Positions 15,389 through 24,912 are shown, numbered from the stretch's first letter. The stretch is DNA of 37,487 nt from Alphaproteobacteria bacterium bin52 (GCA_002238645.1 MPMT01000048.1:1-37487); one strand, 5' to 3'. The notes: a model not told the origin generated them from the sequence alone. A program made the numbers and translations.

Positions 15389-17292
15389 TGCGTCGGCTGC
15401 TCGTCGCCATCTGCGGATGCCTGCTGTCCGGTGCGGCACCGGCGGCCGACGGGTACATCGAGACACCGGAACTCGCCGCCCGGGTTGCGGCGGGAGACCT
15501 GCCGCCGGTCGCCGAGCGTCTTCCGGAGGTGCCGCGCATGCTCGACTTCGCGGCCCTCGGACTGGAACCCGGCGTGCATGGCGGGGTGATCCGTACCCTG
15601 ATGGCGCGGGCCAAGGACGCCCGGCAGCTCACGGTCTACGGGTATGCGAGGCTGCTGGTCCGTGAGCCGAACGGGTTCAGCCTGGAACCGGACATCCTCG
15701 AGTCGGTCGAGGTCGAGGAGGGGCGCGTCTTCACCCTCAGGCTGCGGGCCGGGCACCGCTGGTCCGACGGGCACCCGTTTACCACCGACGACTTCCGCTA
15801 CTGGTGGGAAGATGTTGCCAACAATCCCGAACTGTCCCCGGCCGGACCGCCAGTCGTCATGCGGGTCGACGGCGAACTCGCACGGTTCTCTGTGCTCGAC
15901 AACAGGACGGTTCAGTACCGCTGGTCCAGGCCGAACCCGGATTTCCTGCCGCGGCTTGCCGCCGCGAGGCCGCTCTACATCTACCGCCCGGCACACTACC
16001 TGCGCCGGTTCCATGCGGCCCACGCGGATCCCGCCGAGCTGGAGCACCGGGTGCGCGAGGCGGGTCAGCGGTCCTGGTCGGCCCTGCACAACAAGCGTGA
16101 CAACCTCTACCGCAACGACAACCCGGACCTCCCGGTCCTGCAGCCGTGGCGGATCGTGACTGCGTTGTCGTCATCGCGGCTGGTATTCAGGCGCAACCCG
16201 TACTTCCACCGGGTGGATCCGGCGGGCCGCCAGCTGCCGTATGTCGATTCGTGGCTGGTCGACGTGGCGAACAACCGGCTCATCGCCGCAAAGGCCGGGA
16301 CCGGGGAAGCCGACCTGCAGGCGCGCTACCTCAGGTTCGACGACTATACCTTCTTGCGCGGCGGCGAGGAACGCTGGCCCTACGAAACCCGGCTGTGGCA
16401 GACGGCGAAGGGAGCGCATCTCGCGCTCTATCCCAACCTGAACGTGAAAGACCCGCTGCTGCGCCAACTCATGCGCGACGTGAGGTTCCGCCGTGCCCTG
16501 TCGCTGGCGGTCCACCGCCACGAGCTGAACCAGGTCGTCTACTATGGTCTCGCACTTGTCGGCAACAACACCACCCTCCCGGAATCGCCGCTCTACCGGG
16601 AAGAGAACCGGTTCGCCTGGACCCGTCATGATCCCGATGCCGCCAACCGGCTGCTCGACGAGATCGGCCTGGTCGAGCGCGATTCCCGCGGCGTGCGGAT
16701 GCTGCCCGACGGCCGGTCGCTGGAGATCATCGTCGAGACGGCGGGCGAGAGCACCGAGCAGACCGATGTCCTCGAGCTCGTCCATGACAGCTGGCTCGAG
16801 GTCGGGATCAAGCTCTATTCGAGGCCGCTCGAGCGCACTGTGTTCCGCAATCGCATCTTCGCCGGCGCGACCGCGATGTCGATCTGGTCCGGTGTGGAGA
16901 ACGGCCTTGCCACCCCGGACAGCAGTCCGGCGGAGTTCGCGCCCACCACGCAGCTGTCACTGCAGTGGCCGAGATGGGGGCAGCACTACGAGACCCGCGG
17001 CACCTCGGGCGAGGCGCCGGACCTGGAGCCGGCGCGCGAACTGCTCGCGCTCTACCGCGCGTGGCGCTCGGCCGCAGACCGCCGCGAGAGGGAGCGGTCC
17101 TGGCGGCGCATGCTCGAGATCCATGCCGACCAGGTCTTTACCATCGGCCTGATCGCGGCGGTCCCGCAGCCGGTGGTGGTCGCCGCCTCGCTGCGCAACG
17201 TACCCGAGCGGGGTATCTGGAACTGGGATCCCGGAGCTCACTTCGGTATCTACTGTCCCGACACCTTCTGGTTCGGGACCGGCGACCGGTAG
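15385..17292 (+). CDS. Extracellular solute-binding protein family 5 of the peptide importer
   Basis: A 635-residue periplasmic binding protein, in the size class of YejA-type members. [20 protein letters not shown] is a signal peptide with a probable signal peptidase I site after APA. The mature part shows family-5 landmarks: GGVIRTLMARAKD, LRAGHRWSDGHPFTTDDFRYWWED, FRRNPYFHRVDPAGRQLPYVD, VRFRRALSLAVHRHELNQVVYYG and LLDEIGL. It should capture a peptide or other oligomeric ligand and deliver it to the permeases; the ligand is not readable. The ATG overlaps the ATPase stop (ATGA); a second ATG follows immediately. A C-terminal Trp-rich stretch (GIWNWDPGAHF) is typical of the family. Confidence 0.9.
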   Translation: MMRRLLVAICGCLLSGAAPAADGYIETPELAARVAAGDLPPVAERLPEVPRMLDFAALGLEPGVHGGVIRTLMARAKDARQLTVYGYARLLVREPNGFSLEPDILESVEVEEGRVFTLRLRAGHRWSDGHPFTTDDFRYWWEDVANNPELSPAGPPVVMRVDGELARFSVLDNRTVQYRWSRPNPDFLPRLAAARPLYIYRPAHYLRRFHAAHADPAELEHRVREAGQRSWSALHNKRDNLYRNDNPDLPVLQPWRIVTALSSSRLVFRRNPYFHRVDPAGRQLPYVDSWLVDVANNRLIAAKAGTGEADLQARYLRFDDYTFLRGGEERWPYETRLWQTAKGAHLALYPNLNVKDPLLRQLMRDVRFRRALSLAVHRHELNQVVYYGLALVGNNTTLPESPLYREENRFAWTRHDPDAANRLLDEIGLVERDSRGVRMLPDGRSLEIIVETAGESTEQTDVLELVHDSWLEVGIKLYSRPLERTVFRNRIFAGATAMSIWSGVENGLATPDSSPAEFAPTTQLSLQWPRWGQHYETRGTSGEAPDLEPARELLALYRAWRSAADRRERERSWRRMLEIHADQVFTIGLIAAVPQPVVVAASLRNVPERGIWNWDPGAHFGIYCPDTFWFGTGDR

Positions 17293-17307
17293 CGGGGGGG
17301 CGAACCG

Positions 17308-18306
17308 GTGCTGGCCTTTCTCGTTCGCCGTGTCCTGATCATGGTGCCGACGCTGATCGCGATCAGCATCATCACCTTCGTCATCATCCAGCTGCCGCCC
17401 GGCGACTACCTGTCGAGCTACATCGCCGAACTCGAGAGCCAGGGCGAGTCGGTCGACCCGGCACGGATCGCGGCGCTGCGCGCGCAGTACGGGCTCGACC
17501 TGTCGGCGACCGAACAGTACCTGGTCTGGGTCGGCGGGCTGCTGCAGGGAGACCTCGGGTTCTCCTTCGAGTACCAGCAGCCGGTTACCGAGGTGGTCGG
17601 GGACCGGCTGTTCCTGACGGTGGTGCTGAATGCGGCGACGATCCTGTTCATCTGGGTGGTGGCGTTCCCGATCGGGATCTACTCGGCGACCCACCAGTAC
17701 AGCTGGGGCGACTACGGCCTGACCCTGCTCGGGTTCATCGGGCTGGCCACCCCGAACTTCCTGCTCGCACTGGTGCTGCTGTACCTCGGCAACGTGTGGT
17801 TCGGCACCTCGATCGGCGGGATGATGGACCCGGCCTACATCCACCAGCCGTGGAGCACGGACAAGGCGCTCTCGGTGCTCGAGCACCTCTGGGTCCCGGT
17901 GGTGGTGATCGGGACCTCGGGAACCGCGGGAATGATCCGGCGCCTGCGCGCCAACATGCTGGACGAACTCCACAAGCCCTACGTGGTCACTGCCCGCGCC
18001 AAGGGCCTCGGTCCCATGCGACGCCTGGTCAAGTACCCGCTGCGCACCGCACTGAACCCGTTCGTCGCCGACATCGGCAACCTGCTCCCGCAGGTGGTCT
18101 CCGGCTCGGCGATCGTCTCCATGGTGCTGTCCCTGCCCACGACCGGACCGATGCTGATTGCCGCGCTGCAGAGCCAGGACATGTACCTGGCCGGGTCGTT
18201 CCTGATCTTTCTGGCGCTGCTCACCGTAATCGGCATGTTCCTGTCCGATCTGGCGCTGGCCTGGCTTGATCCGCGTATCCGGCTTGGAGCGGGGACAGGA
18301 CGATGA
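17308..18306 (+). CDS. Peptide ABC importer permease (DppB/YejB-like)
   Basis: A 332-residue inner-membrane protein with the standard DppB plan. The first membrane helix is in MLAFLVRRVLIMVPTLIAIS, a periplasmic loop contains GLDLSATEQYLVWVGGLLQGDLGFSF, and five more helices follow. The coupling (EAA) loop is HKPYVVTARAKGLGPMRRLVKYPLRTALNP. It forms the translocation pore with the next gene product. The start is GTG 17308, served by a G-rich ribosome-binding site (seven G in a row just upstream). Its stop overlaps the next ATG (ATGA). Confidence 0.9.
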   Translation: MLAFLVRRVLIMVPTLIAISIITFVIIQLPPGDYLSSYIAELESQGESVDPARIAALRAQYGLDLSATEQYLVWVGGLLQGDLGFSFEYQQPVTEVVGDRLFLTVVLNAATILFIWVVAFPIGIYSATHQYSWGDYGLTLLGFIGLATPNFLLALVLLYLGNVWFGTSIGGMMDPAYIHQPWSTDKALSVLEHLWVPVVVIGTSGTAGMIRRLRANMLDELHKPYVVTARAKGLGPMRRLVKYPLRTALNPFVADIGNLLPQVVSGSAIVSMVLSLPTTGPMLIAALQSQDMYLAGSFLIFLALLTVIGMFLSDLALAWLDPRIRLGAGTGR

Positions 18307-19448
18307 CCACCCACTACGTCAATCCCGCGCCGTTCGATCCCTATGCCACCGAGGCGATGACGCCGGAGCAGGAACGCTACTACATGGCCACGCAGTGGCA
18401 GCTCATGTGGTGGAAGCTGCGCCGGCATCGGCTGGCGCTGGTCTCCGGCGTGATCCTCGCGTTCATGTACCTCTCGATCCTGATCAGCGAGGTGCTTGCT
18501 CCATACGCGCTTGCCACCCGGCATACCGATCACATCTTTGCGCCGCCCCAGGGCCTCCACCTCTTCCACGAGGGCCGCTTCGTCGGGCCGTTCGTCTACG
18601 GTCTCGACTACGAGCTCGACATGCACACGCTGAAGCGGACCTACACGCCTGATCACTCCCGGGTCATGCCGGTCCGCTTCCTGTGTTCGGGTGACAGCTA
18701 CCGGTTCTGGGGCCTGTTCGAAACCGACGTCCACCTGTTCTGTCCCGCCGAGGGCGGAACACTTTTCCTGCTCGGTACCGACCGGCTGGGACGCGACCTG
18801 TTCTCGCGCATGGTCTACGGCACCAGGATCTCCCTGACCGTGGGCCTCATCGGGATCATCATCAGCTTCGGGATCGGCATCGTCGTCGGCGGGCTTGCCG
18901 GCTACTACGGCGGCTGGGTCGACGGGCTGGTCCAGCGGGTGATCGAGATCATCCGGTCGTTTCCGGAACTGCCGCTGTGGATGGCGCTGTCGGCGGCACT
19001 GCCGGTGACCTGGAGCCCGATCCTGGTCTACTTCGGACTGACCCTGATCCTCGGGATGCTGGACTGGACCGGTCTTGCCCGCGCGGTGCGATCGAAGCTG
19101 CTGGCGCTGCGCGAGGAGGAGTATGCACTTGCGGCCCGGCTCATGGGCGCGCGGCCGCGCCGCATCATTGCACGGCACCTGCTTCCCGGCTTCATGAGCC
19201 ACCTCATCGCGTCAGCCACCCTGTCGATCCCGTCGATGATACTCGGAGAGACCGCGTTGAGCTTTCTCGGCCTTGGCCTGAGGGCTCCCATCACCTCCTG
19301 GGGGGTGTTGCTCACGGAGGCGCAGAACATCAACGCGGTGGAGCTCTATCCCTGGATCATGACGCCGGTGATCCCGGTCATCGTGGTGGTGCTCGCGTTC
19401 AATTTCTTCGGCGACGGGCTGCGCGACGCCGCCGACCCCTACCGCTGA
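18303..19448 (+). CDS. Peptide ABC importer permease (DppC/YejE-like)
   Basis: A 381-residue permease with a cytoplasmic N-terminal extension, a first helix near 45-62, and a large periplasmic loop that carries two Cys and ends GTDRLGRDLFSRMVYGTRISL, the OppC/DppC hallmark. Membrane helices and the coupling loop (EYALAARLMGARPRRIIARHLLPGF) follow, then GETALSFLGLGLRAPITSWG, the conserved C-terminal segment. The long loop and size fit the YejE branch. It partners the preceding permease. Its last 10 bases overlap the convergent hydratase gene. Confidence 0.9.
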   Translation: MTTHYVNPAPFDPYATEAMTPEQERYYMATQWQLMWWKLRRHRLALVSGVILAFMYLSILISEVLAPYALATRHTDHIFAPPQGLHLFHEGRFVGPFVYGLDYELDMHTLKRTYTPDHSRVMPVRFLCSGDSYRFWGLFETDVHLFCPAEGGTLFLLGTDRLGRDLFSRMVYGTRISLTVGLIGIIISFGIGIVVGGLAGYYGGWVDGLVQRVIEIIRSFPELPLWMALSAALPVTWSPILVYFGLTLILGMLDWTGLARAVRSKLLALREEEYALAARLMGARPRRIIARHLLPGFMSHLIASATLSIPSMILGETALSFLGLGLRAPITSWGVLLTEAQNINAVELYPWIMTPVIPVIVVVLAFNFFGDGLRDAADPYR

Positions 19449-20242
19449 TCCGGGCGGGCGGGCTCGAAGCCGACCGACACCCGGCCGAGCGATCCGAAGT
19501 CGGCGGTCACCCGGTCTCCGTGCGAGACCGCGAGCGGTACCGTGCTGGTCCCGGTGGTGATGACCTCGCCGGCGGCGAGCCCGGTTCCGTGGCGCGACAG
19601 TTCCGCGGCGATCCAGGCCAGCGCCAGAACAGGGCTGCCCAGCACGTTGGCGCCGGTACCGCTCCGGCTTCCGGCCGCACCGGAAATCCGCACCGGGTGT
19701 TGTGCGAGATCCACTTCGCGCCAGGTTCCGGGTATCGCCGCACCGAGGACGAAATGTCGGGCACAGGCGTTGTCGGCAATGAGCTGAGGGCCGCCCGCCC
19801 GCTCGAACGGCTCGAAGCGCGAGTCCGGCAGCTCGATGGCCGGGTGCAGGCTGTCGACCGCCGCGAGAACCTCGTCCGGCGCCCACGGTTCGGCGCGGGC
19901 CGGCAGGTCGGCGCCCAGCCGGAATGCGAACTCGGCCTCGGCGACCAGCATGCGATTGCAGCCGAGCGGAACGGTCGCACCGTCCTCGTACACCCGTCCT
20001 GCCAGGAGGCGTCCGGCAAGCGGCGCCTCCACGCCGATGTGCTGCTGCCCCGCCGGGCTGGTGGCGGCGATCTTCCAGCCGATCTGTCGGTCCTGCGCGA
20101 GCTCGGCATAGTGTGCCTGGATCGCGTAGCCCTCGGCCCGGCTTGCCGGTCGAAGTCCGTCGGGCAGCGATGCAATCACCGAACCGTCGCGCCAGCACGC
20201 AAGCAGGGTCGCGGCGGCCTGTTCGATCTTCCCGTGCTCCAT
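19439..20242 (-). CDS. 2-keto-4-pentenoate hydratase / fumarylacetoacetate hydrolase family protein
   Basis: A 267-residue protein of the MhpD/FAH fold. Landmarks are GWKIAATSPAGQQHIGV near residue 58, EAEFAFRLGADLPARAEPW (the acidic metal-binding segment), SLHPAIELPDSRF, LGSPVLALAWIAAEL and GEVITTGTSTVPLAVSHGD. Members hydrate 2-hydroxypentadienoate-type enols or decarboxylate related 2-keto acids in aromatic and dicarboxylate catabolism. Neighbours give no ring-cleavage genes, so the substrate is open. ATG 20242 has GGAG upstream and lies 11 bp after the stop of an SDR gene, so the two form an operon. Confidence 0.8.
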   Translation of the reverse strand: MEHGKIEQAAATLLACWRDGSVIASLPDGLRPASRAEGYAIQAHYAELAQDRQIGWKIAATSPAGQQHIGVEAPLAGRLLAGRVYEDGATVPLGCNRMLVAEAEFAFRLGADLPARAEPWAPDEVLAAVDSLHPAIELPDSRFEPFERAGGPQLIADNACARHFVLGAAIPGTWREVDLAQHPVRISGAAGSRSGTGANVLGSPVLALAWIAAELSRHGTGLAAGEVITTGTSTVPLAVSHGDRVTADFGSLGRVSVGFEPARPDQR

Positions 20243-20253
20243 GGCCGGGTCTC

Positions 20254-20955
20254 CTACCAGTTTTCGCCGTGCGGACGGATCTCCACCCGGAAACTCCAGG
20301 CGCTGCGCGGCTGGTGTGCGACGTGAAACACCTCCGCGGCAATGTCCCGGGGCTTGATGAAGAACGAATCGGGCCGGTCCGGCCAGGCACGCCGGGTCCA
20401 ACGCAGATCGATCACCGCGTCGATCATGACGTAGGCGACGTGAATGCCCCGGGGCCCGAGTTCCCTCGCCATCGACTCCGCGAGCACGCGCTGCGCCGCC
20501 TTCGACGGGGCGAACCCGGCGTAGGCCGCGCGGCCGCGGTAGGCGGCGGTATTTCCGGTGCAGATCAACGCGCCCCCGCCCCGTTCGATCATGGCCGGGA
20601 CCGTCGCGCGGGCGAGATGCAGCAGGCCCATGCAGTTGACCCGGAAGGCCTGTTCGAGACCGGTGGGCTCGATCTCCAGGAAGGTGCCGCGTTCGGCACT
20701 CACCGCGTTGTGGATGACGACTGCCGGTGGGCCGAGCTCCGCGATGACCCGGCTGACCGTGCGCTCGAGTGCCCTGGCATCGGCAACGTCGCAGGGGTAG
20801 GCCCTGGTGCCCGCCAGTTCGCGTTCGAACTCCGCAAGCCGGTCGGTGCGGCGTGCCAGCATCGCAACCCGGTAGCCGTCATCGGCGAAGCGCTCGACGA
20901 GCGCCCGTCCCGTGCCGTGACCGACGCCGGTCACAAGACAGCACCGTTCCCTCAT
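20254..20955 (-). CDS. SDR family protein with Phe in place of the catalytic Tyr
   Basis: A 233-residue short-chain dehydrogenase fold. The cofactor loop is TGVGHGTG; the NNAG-equivalent is HNAVS. At the active site the usual YxxxK reads FAPSK, so Lys is kept but Tyr is Phe; the usual Ser also appears changed (CTGNTAA). This matches a recognisable SDR subgroup that I recall ending in QPRSAWSFRVEIRP-like tails. Classical redox activity may be lost or altered. ATG 20955 is backed by GGAAGG. It is co-transcribed with the downstream hydratase and divergent from another SDR gene at 21114. Confidence 0.8.
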   Translation of the reverse strand: MRERCCLVTGVGHGTGRALVERFADDGYRVAMLARRTDRLAEFERELAGTRAYPCDVADARALERTVSRVIAELGPPAVVIHNAVSAERGTFLEIEPTGLEQAFRVNCMGLLHLARATVPAMIERGGGALICTGNTAAYRGRAAYAGFAPSKAAQRVLAESMARELGPRGIHVAYVMIDAVIDLRWTRRAWPDRPDSFFIKPRDIAAEVFHVAHQPRSAWSFRVEIRPHGENW

Positions 20956-21072
20956 GCGCGGGCATTCCTTCCGACGAGCCGTAACAGCTGACAGGATCGG
21001 TGGTGACGGGAGTGCGGTCAAGCGGGCGGGACCGGGGACAATTCAGCACCTGCACCGGGCGGCAGGATCACC

Positions 21073-21078
21073 TATACT
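21073..21078 (+). promoter_or_regulatory. Candidate -10 element upstream of the SDR gene at 21114
   Basis: TATACT (five of six consensus matches) lies 35 bp before the ATG at 21114. The -35 region 17 bp upstream (CTGCAC, 21050-21055) is poor. The 158-bp gap separates divergent SDR genes and probably holds promoters for both. Confidence 0.35.
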
Positions 21079-21113
21079 CCGGCCTTCCGAACGGGAACAC
21101 GGGGGAGTGAAAC

Positions 21114-21953
21114 ATGCAGGGTCGGGTCATCATGATCACCGGTGCGGCCGGTGGCTTCGGGCAGGAATTCGTTGGTGCGTTCCTGCGCGAGGGGGCGAGC
21201 GTTGCTGCACTCGACGTGTCGGAGGAGGGTCTTGCGGCCCTGCGCGCCGCGCATCACGGCGTCAACGAGGACCGCCTGCTGACACACGCGGTCGACATCG
21301 CGGATTACGCGTCCTGCGAGGCGGCCGTGGCCCGCACGGCCGACCGGTTCGGCGGTGTGCACGTGCTCATCAACAACGCTGGTCTCGGCATGGGAGCGCT
21401 TCGCGAATCCCACATGGTCGAGCCGGTCGTCATCGACGAGGTCACGCCGGAGTTCTGGAACCAGATGGTCGGGGTCAACCTGACCGGTCCGTGGCACATG
21501 ACCCGCGCTGCGATCGATCACCTGCGCCGCGCCGACCGGGCACGCATCATCAACGTCACCACCAGTTTCTTCACCATGTTGCGCGGCAGCTTCCACCCCT
21601 ACGGTCCGTCCAAGTCGGGATTCGAGTCGATGAGTGCGGGTCACGCCGCCGAGTTCGCCGACCAGGACATCACCGTCAACGTCGTGGTGCCCGGAGGTCC
21701 GGCAGACACGCCCATGGTACCGAAGGACGCGGGATTCGACCGCCGCGACCTCATCCGGCCGGAAGCCATGACCGGGCCGGCCCTGTGGCTGTGTTCGCCC
21801 GAGGGTGACGGGGTAACCGGCAACCGCTATGTCGCAGCTCTCTGGGACCCGGCGCGCTCGCTGGCCGAGAACCGGGCCGCGGCCGAGGCCCCGATCGGCT
21901 GGCCGGATCTTGCGCTCGCCCCGGTCTGGCCGGGCGGACGGCCGACGGAGTGA
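21114..21953 (+). CDS. SDR family oxidoreductase
   Basis: A 279-residue short-chain dehydrogenase/reductase. It has an NAD(P) loop (ITGAAGGFGQEF), NNAG at LINNAGLGMG, Ser in NVTTSFF, and YGPSK as the YxxxK active-site pair. PGGPADTPM is the loop after strand six. A longer insert around residues 100-120 and an extended C-terminus (DPARSLAENRAAAEAPIGWP) set it apart from FabG-like enzymes. The ATG is preceded by GGGGGAG at ideal spacing. It probably oxidises or reduces a small alcohol/ketone; the substrate is unknown. It is followed after 70 bp by another SDR on the same strand. Confidence 0.85.
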   Translation: MQGRVIMITGAAGGFGQEFVGAFLREGASVAALDVSEEGLAALRAAHHGVNEDRLLTHAVDIADYASCEAAVARTADRFGGVHVLINNAGLGMGALRESHMVEPVVIDEVTPEFWNQMVGVNLTGPWHMTRAAIDHLRRADRARIINVTTSFFTMLRGSFHPYGPSKSGFESMSAGHAAEFADQDITVNVVVPGGPADTPMVPKDAGFDRRDLIRPEAMTGPALWLCSPEGDGVTGNRYVAALWDPARSLAENRAAAEAPIGWPDLALAPVWPGGRPTE

Positions 21954-22023
21954 AGTCCCGCAGCCGGAGGCGGTTGCGATCACATGACCAGGGCACCCGG
22001 GTGTCCGCACGGGAGATCACCAC

Positions 22024-22803
22024 ATGAATGCACAGCGTGAAACGGCACTGGTGACCGGGGCCGGCAGCGGCATCGGCCGGGCGGTCGCCACCGCTATGGC
22101 GGCGGCGGGGCGCAACGTGGCCTGTGCCGACATCGACGAGGGCGCGGCGCAGACTGTCGCCGACATGGTGCGCCAGCACGGCGTCGATGCGATGGCGATC
22201 GAGACCGACGTCGGGGACGTCGCGGCCATCAATGCGATGATCGATGCCACGGTCGAACAGTTCGGATCGCTGGACGTGATCGTCAACAACGCCGGTGTCA
22301 CCCGTGCTGCCTGGATCATGGAACTGACCGAGGAGGACTGGGACTGGATGCACCGGGTCAATGCCAAGGGGGTCTTCTTCTGCCTGCAGGGTGCGGCCCG
22401 GCAGATGATAGCCCAGGGCGGCGGGCGCATCGTCAACATCGCCTCGATCGCCGGCCGCGGCTTCGCCGGCACGTCAAATGCCGCTTACGCCGCGAGCAAG
22501 GGCGCGGTGATCAGCATGACCAAGACCGCGGCCCAGCAGCTGGGCGGACACGGGATAACCGTGAACTCGGTGTGCCCCGGCGTGACGCTGACGCCGATCG
22601 TCGAGGGGATCGTGAACACCCGTGCCTCCGAGCGCGGTGTCTCGCGCGAGGAGATAATCGAGGTCATGACCCGCGACATCCCGATCCGGCGTGCGAACGA
22701 CCCCGAGGACATCGCGGCTCTTGCCGTGTTCCTCGCCTCGCCCGGTGCGCGGAACATCACCGGCCAGTGCTACAATGTCGACGGCGGGCTGGTCCCGAGC
22801 TGA
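22024..22803 (+). CDS. SDR family oxidoreductase (FabG-like)
   Basis: A 259-residue classical SDR with every landmark intact: TGAGSGIG near residue 11, NNAGVTR, NIASIAG with the catalytic Ser, YAASKGA with YxxxK, and the C-terminal GQCYNVDGGLVPS. The family catalyses NAD(P)-dependent oxidation or reduction of hydroxyls; this form is often a sugar-alcohol or hydroxyacid dehydrogenase. The start has GGGAG upstream. The stop codon abuts the stop codon of the convergent fusion gene with no intervening base. Confidence 0.9.
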   Translation: MNAQRETALVTGAGSGIGRAVATAMAAAGRNVACADIDEGAAQTVADMVRQHGVDAMAIETDVGDVAAINAMIDATVEQFGSLDVIVNNAGVTRAAWIMELTEEDWDWMHRVNAKGVFFCLQGAARQMIAQGGGRIVNIASIAGRGFAGTSNAAYAASKGAVISMTKTAAQQLGGHGITVNSVCPGVTLTPIVEGIVNTRASERGVSREEIIEVMTRDIPIRRANDPEDIAALAVFLASPGARNITGQCYNVDGGLVPS

Positions 22804-24141
22804 TCACAGCGGCGATCCGGTGGCGCCGGTCGGGCGCCACCCCACCGCGCAGTGCAGCGGGTTGGCCTGGAACAGCAACCCGGCTTGCCACGCTTCCCGG
22901 CAGGCGTGATCCCAGGTCTCCCGGTCCGCCCGGTCCAGTGCCGAGCGGACATGTGCCTCACGGTACTTCCACATCGGGCCGTCCGGCCGGTCGAACCCGA
23001 GGAGGTAGGGAAACCCGCGGACCCGCTCGAGACCTGCGGCGGCCATGCGCCGGTACAGCGACCGGTCCGCGATCGAGCCCGGCGAACGCGACTGCGGCTG
23101 CGTCGATGCCACAGCCGCGATGTGGTCCGGCAGATCGAGGTTCCACCACTGCACCATGTCGATCGCACGCACCGCCACTCCGACCGGCCCGCCAGGCCGG
23201 GCGACGCGCACCATCTCGGCGAGTGCCGCGTCACCGTCGCACTCCTCGAGCACCGTGACCGAATAGACGGCGTCGAATGCGGCGTCGGGCAGCGGCAGGT
23301 CGGTCGCGTCTCCGGATGCGAGCGACAGGGACCCGGGCCCGGCATTCCCGATACGGACCTGTTCCGACCGGGCTATCGCGGCCGCTTCCCGCAACAGGTA
23401 GCCGTTGAGGTCAACCCCGGTGACCTCGAGGTCCGGGCGCGTGTGCAGCAGCGACCGACCCAGCGCGGCGGTGCCGCATCCGACCTCGAGAACCCGGGCG
23501 CCCGGCGGGATCTCCATGCGGCGCAGCAGCACCGAGAACATGTCCTGGTAGCCGGCGAGACCGGCCCGGTCCTCGAGCATGGCGGCGCCGCCGATATGCG
23601 GACCTCCGATCGAGATCACGGTGAAGTGTCGCGACAGCCGGTCGATGACCGGATCCCACTGCGAGGCGGCGAGGAAGAACGGGAACAGCAGCAGCGCCGG
23701 TCCGTTGCCACTGCTGCGCCATTCGAGACCCGCCGTCGTGCCGGAAGCGGGCAGTGGGGGGCATGCGGGAGACGCGAGGCGTGCGAAGAACGCCTGCATT
23801 CCGGCGCACAGGTCATCGGGACGGTCTGCGGCGACATCCGTCCAGGCGGTGGTGGCATAGTCCTTCATGCGGTGCTGCCGGCACTCCGCGAGCGCGGCTG
23901 CCGTGCGCGCAGCGGCCTCGGCCGGGACGCCGCTGTCGCCGGTGATCACGATGAGGCGGTCGGCGAGGGCGACGAAGGCATCGGGTTCGATACGGCTTGC
24001 GACCACCAGGGCGAGGCCGCCGACGCGGTGTGGCTGCGCCAGGCAGAAGTCGGCAATGTCTCCGGGCATCTGGGTCGCGATGAAGACCCGGTCCAGACCG
24101 AGCCGGTCGAGCAGTGCCGCGATGCGCTCCGCGACGGTCAC
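22804..24141 (-). CDS. Hydrolase-like / class I methyltransferase fusion, N-terminus uncertain
   Basis: About 445 residues from the GTG at 24141. Residues 1-125 look like the second half of an alpha/beta hydrolase (helix VAERIAALLDRLGLDRVFI, then AQPHRVGGLALVV, and DYATTAWTDVAADRPDDL), but the nucleophile elbow reads ATQMPG without the expected Ser. Residues 138-190 resemble the first half of another hydrolase unit (LLLFPFFLAASQWDPVIDRL). From about 205 a methyltransferase follows: motif I VLEVGCGTAALG at 217-228, VTGVDLNGYLL, and LASGDATDLPLPDAAFDAVYSV. The family is uncharacterised. The GTG overlaps the stop of an upstream minus-strand frame ending at 24138, so either a coupled gene or a frame break removed the true N-terminal half. 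Confidence 0.65.
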   Translation of the reverse strand: MTVAERIAALLDRLGLDRVFIATQMPGDIADFCLAQPHRVGGLALVVASRIEPDAFVALADRLIVITGDSGVPAEAAARTAAALAECRQHRMKDYATTAWTDVAADRPDDLCAGMQAFFARLASPACPPLPASGTTAGLEWRSSGNGPALLLFPFFLAASQWDPVIDRLSRHFTVISIGGPHIGGAAMLEDRAGLAGYQDMFSVLLRRMEIPPGARVLEVGCGTAALGRSLLHTRPDLEVTGVDLNGYLLREAAAIARSEQVRIGNAGPGSLSLASGDATDLPLPDAAFDAVYSVTVLEECDGDAALAEMVRVARPGGPVGVAVRAIDMVQWWNLDLPDHIAAVASTQPQSRSPGSIADRSLYRRMAAAGLERVRGFPYLLGFDRPDGPMWKYREAHVRSALDRADRETWDHACREAWQAGLLFQANPLHCAVGWRPTGATGSPL

Positions 24142-24912
24142 GGCGCGAAGGCGCGAGCGGGCATCCCGGTGCCTTCGCGCCGCAGCGCCCTGGCGGCCGG
24201 CCCCCGTTCGACAGGAGAGGCGGCAGGGCACCGCGTCCGGACAATGGCACGGCGAGGACCGGCGAGGTCCGCGTCGAACACGCCACGCACCCGGGTGTCG
24301 TGATCCGCAAGGGCAACCCAGTTCGCCTCGCTCCCGGCGACCCGGTCGCAGGTGAACCGCCCCCGGAGCACCGGAAGAAAAGGCGGTCGGCTCCTTGCCG
24401 CGGATTGCGGACGGTCGACGCGGCGGACCGGATCATCGCCGTCACCGACCGGGAAACCGGGTTCGGCCCCGATGCCGGACAACGAGGTCCGGGATCCGGC
24501 AGCATGGTTCATGTTGGCCCTCCATGGCGCGCTCCGAGAGCGGGATCGCCAGCTCCTTGTACAGCATGCGGGAGCGCGCGACAGCGGCAGGGTTGGAAAG
24601 GACCCCATTGTCGCCACCCGTCCCCCCGATCCCGGTACCCGTATTGTCCCGTGGCAGGACAGACGCAGCCTTCCGCTCCTGTCCCGGACCCGCGCATCCC
24701 GGCGAATGGCTCGATACTCGGCCGCCCGAGTTCCGGCCTTGCAACCACCCCGGTTCCGGTCGTTCCAAGAAATGGCATGCCGCAGCGGTGGTGCCGGCCC
24801 GGCTGTCCGGGAGCCCCGGCACCCGGTTGCCAGGACGGACTTGCGTCCCCGCTTGCCGCCGTCCGCGCGCTGATGCACATTGGGGGTGGGATCAGGAGCG
24901 GGTGGGACAGGG
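24142..24912. other. 771-bp stretch without a convincing gene
   Basis: Open frames exist on both strands but read as Arg/Pro/Ser-rich noise. The minus-strand frame that ends at 24138 contains EANWVALADHDTRVRGVFDADL, faintly like the N-terminal strands of an alpha/beta hydrolase, so this may be the decayed or mis-assembled front of the fusion gene. I see no RNA gene, repeat or clear promoter. Confidence 0.4.
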
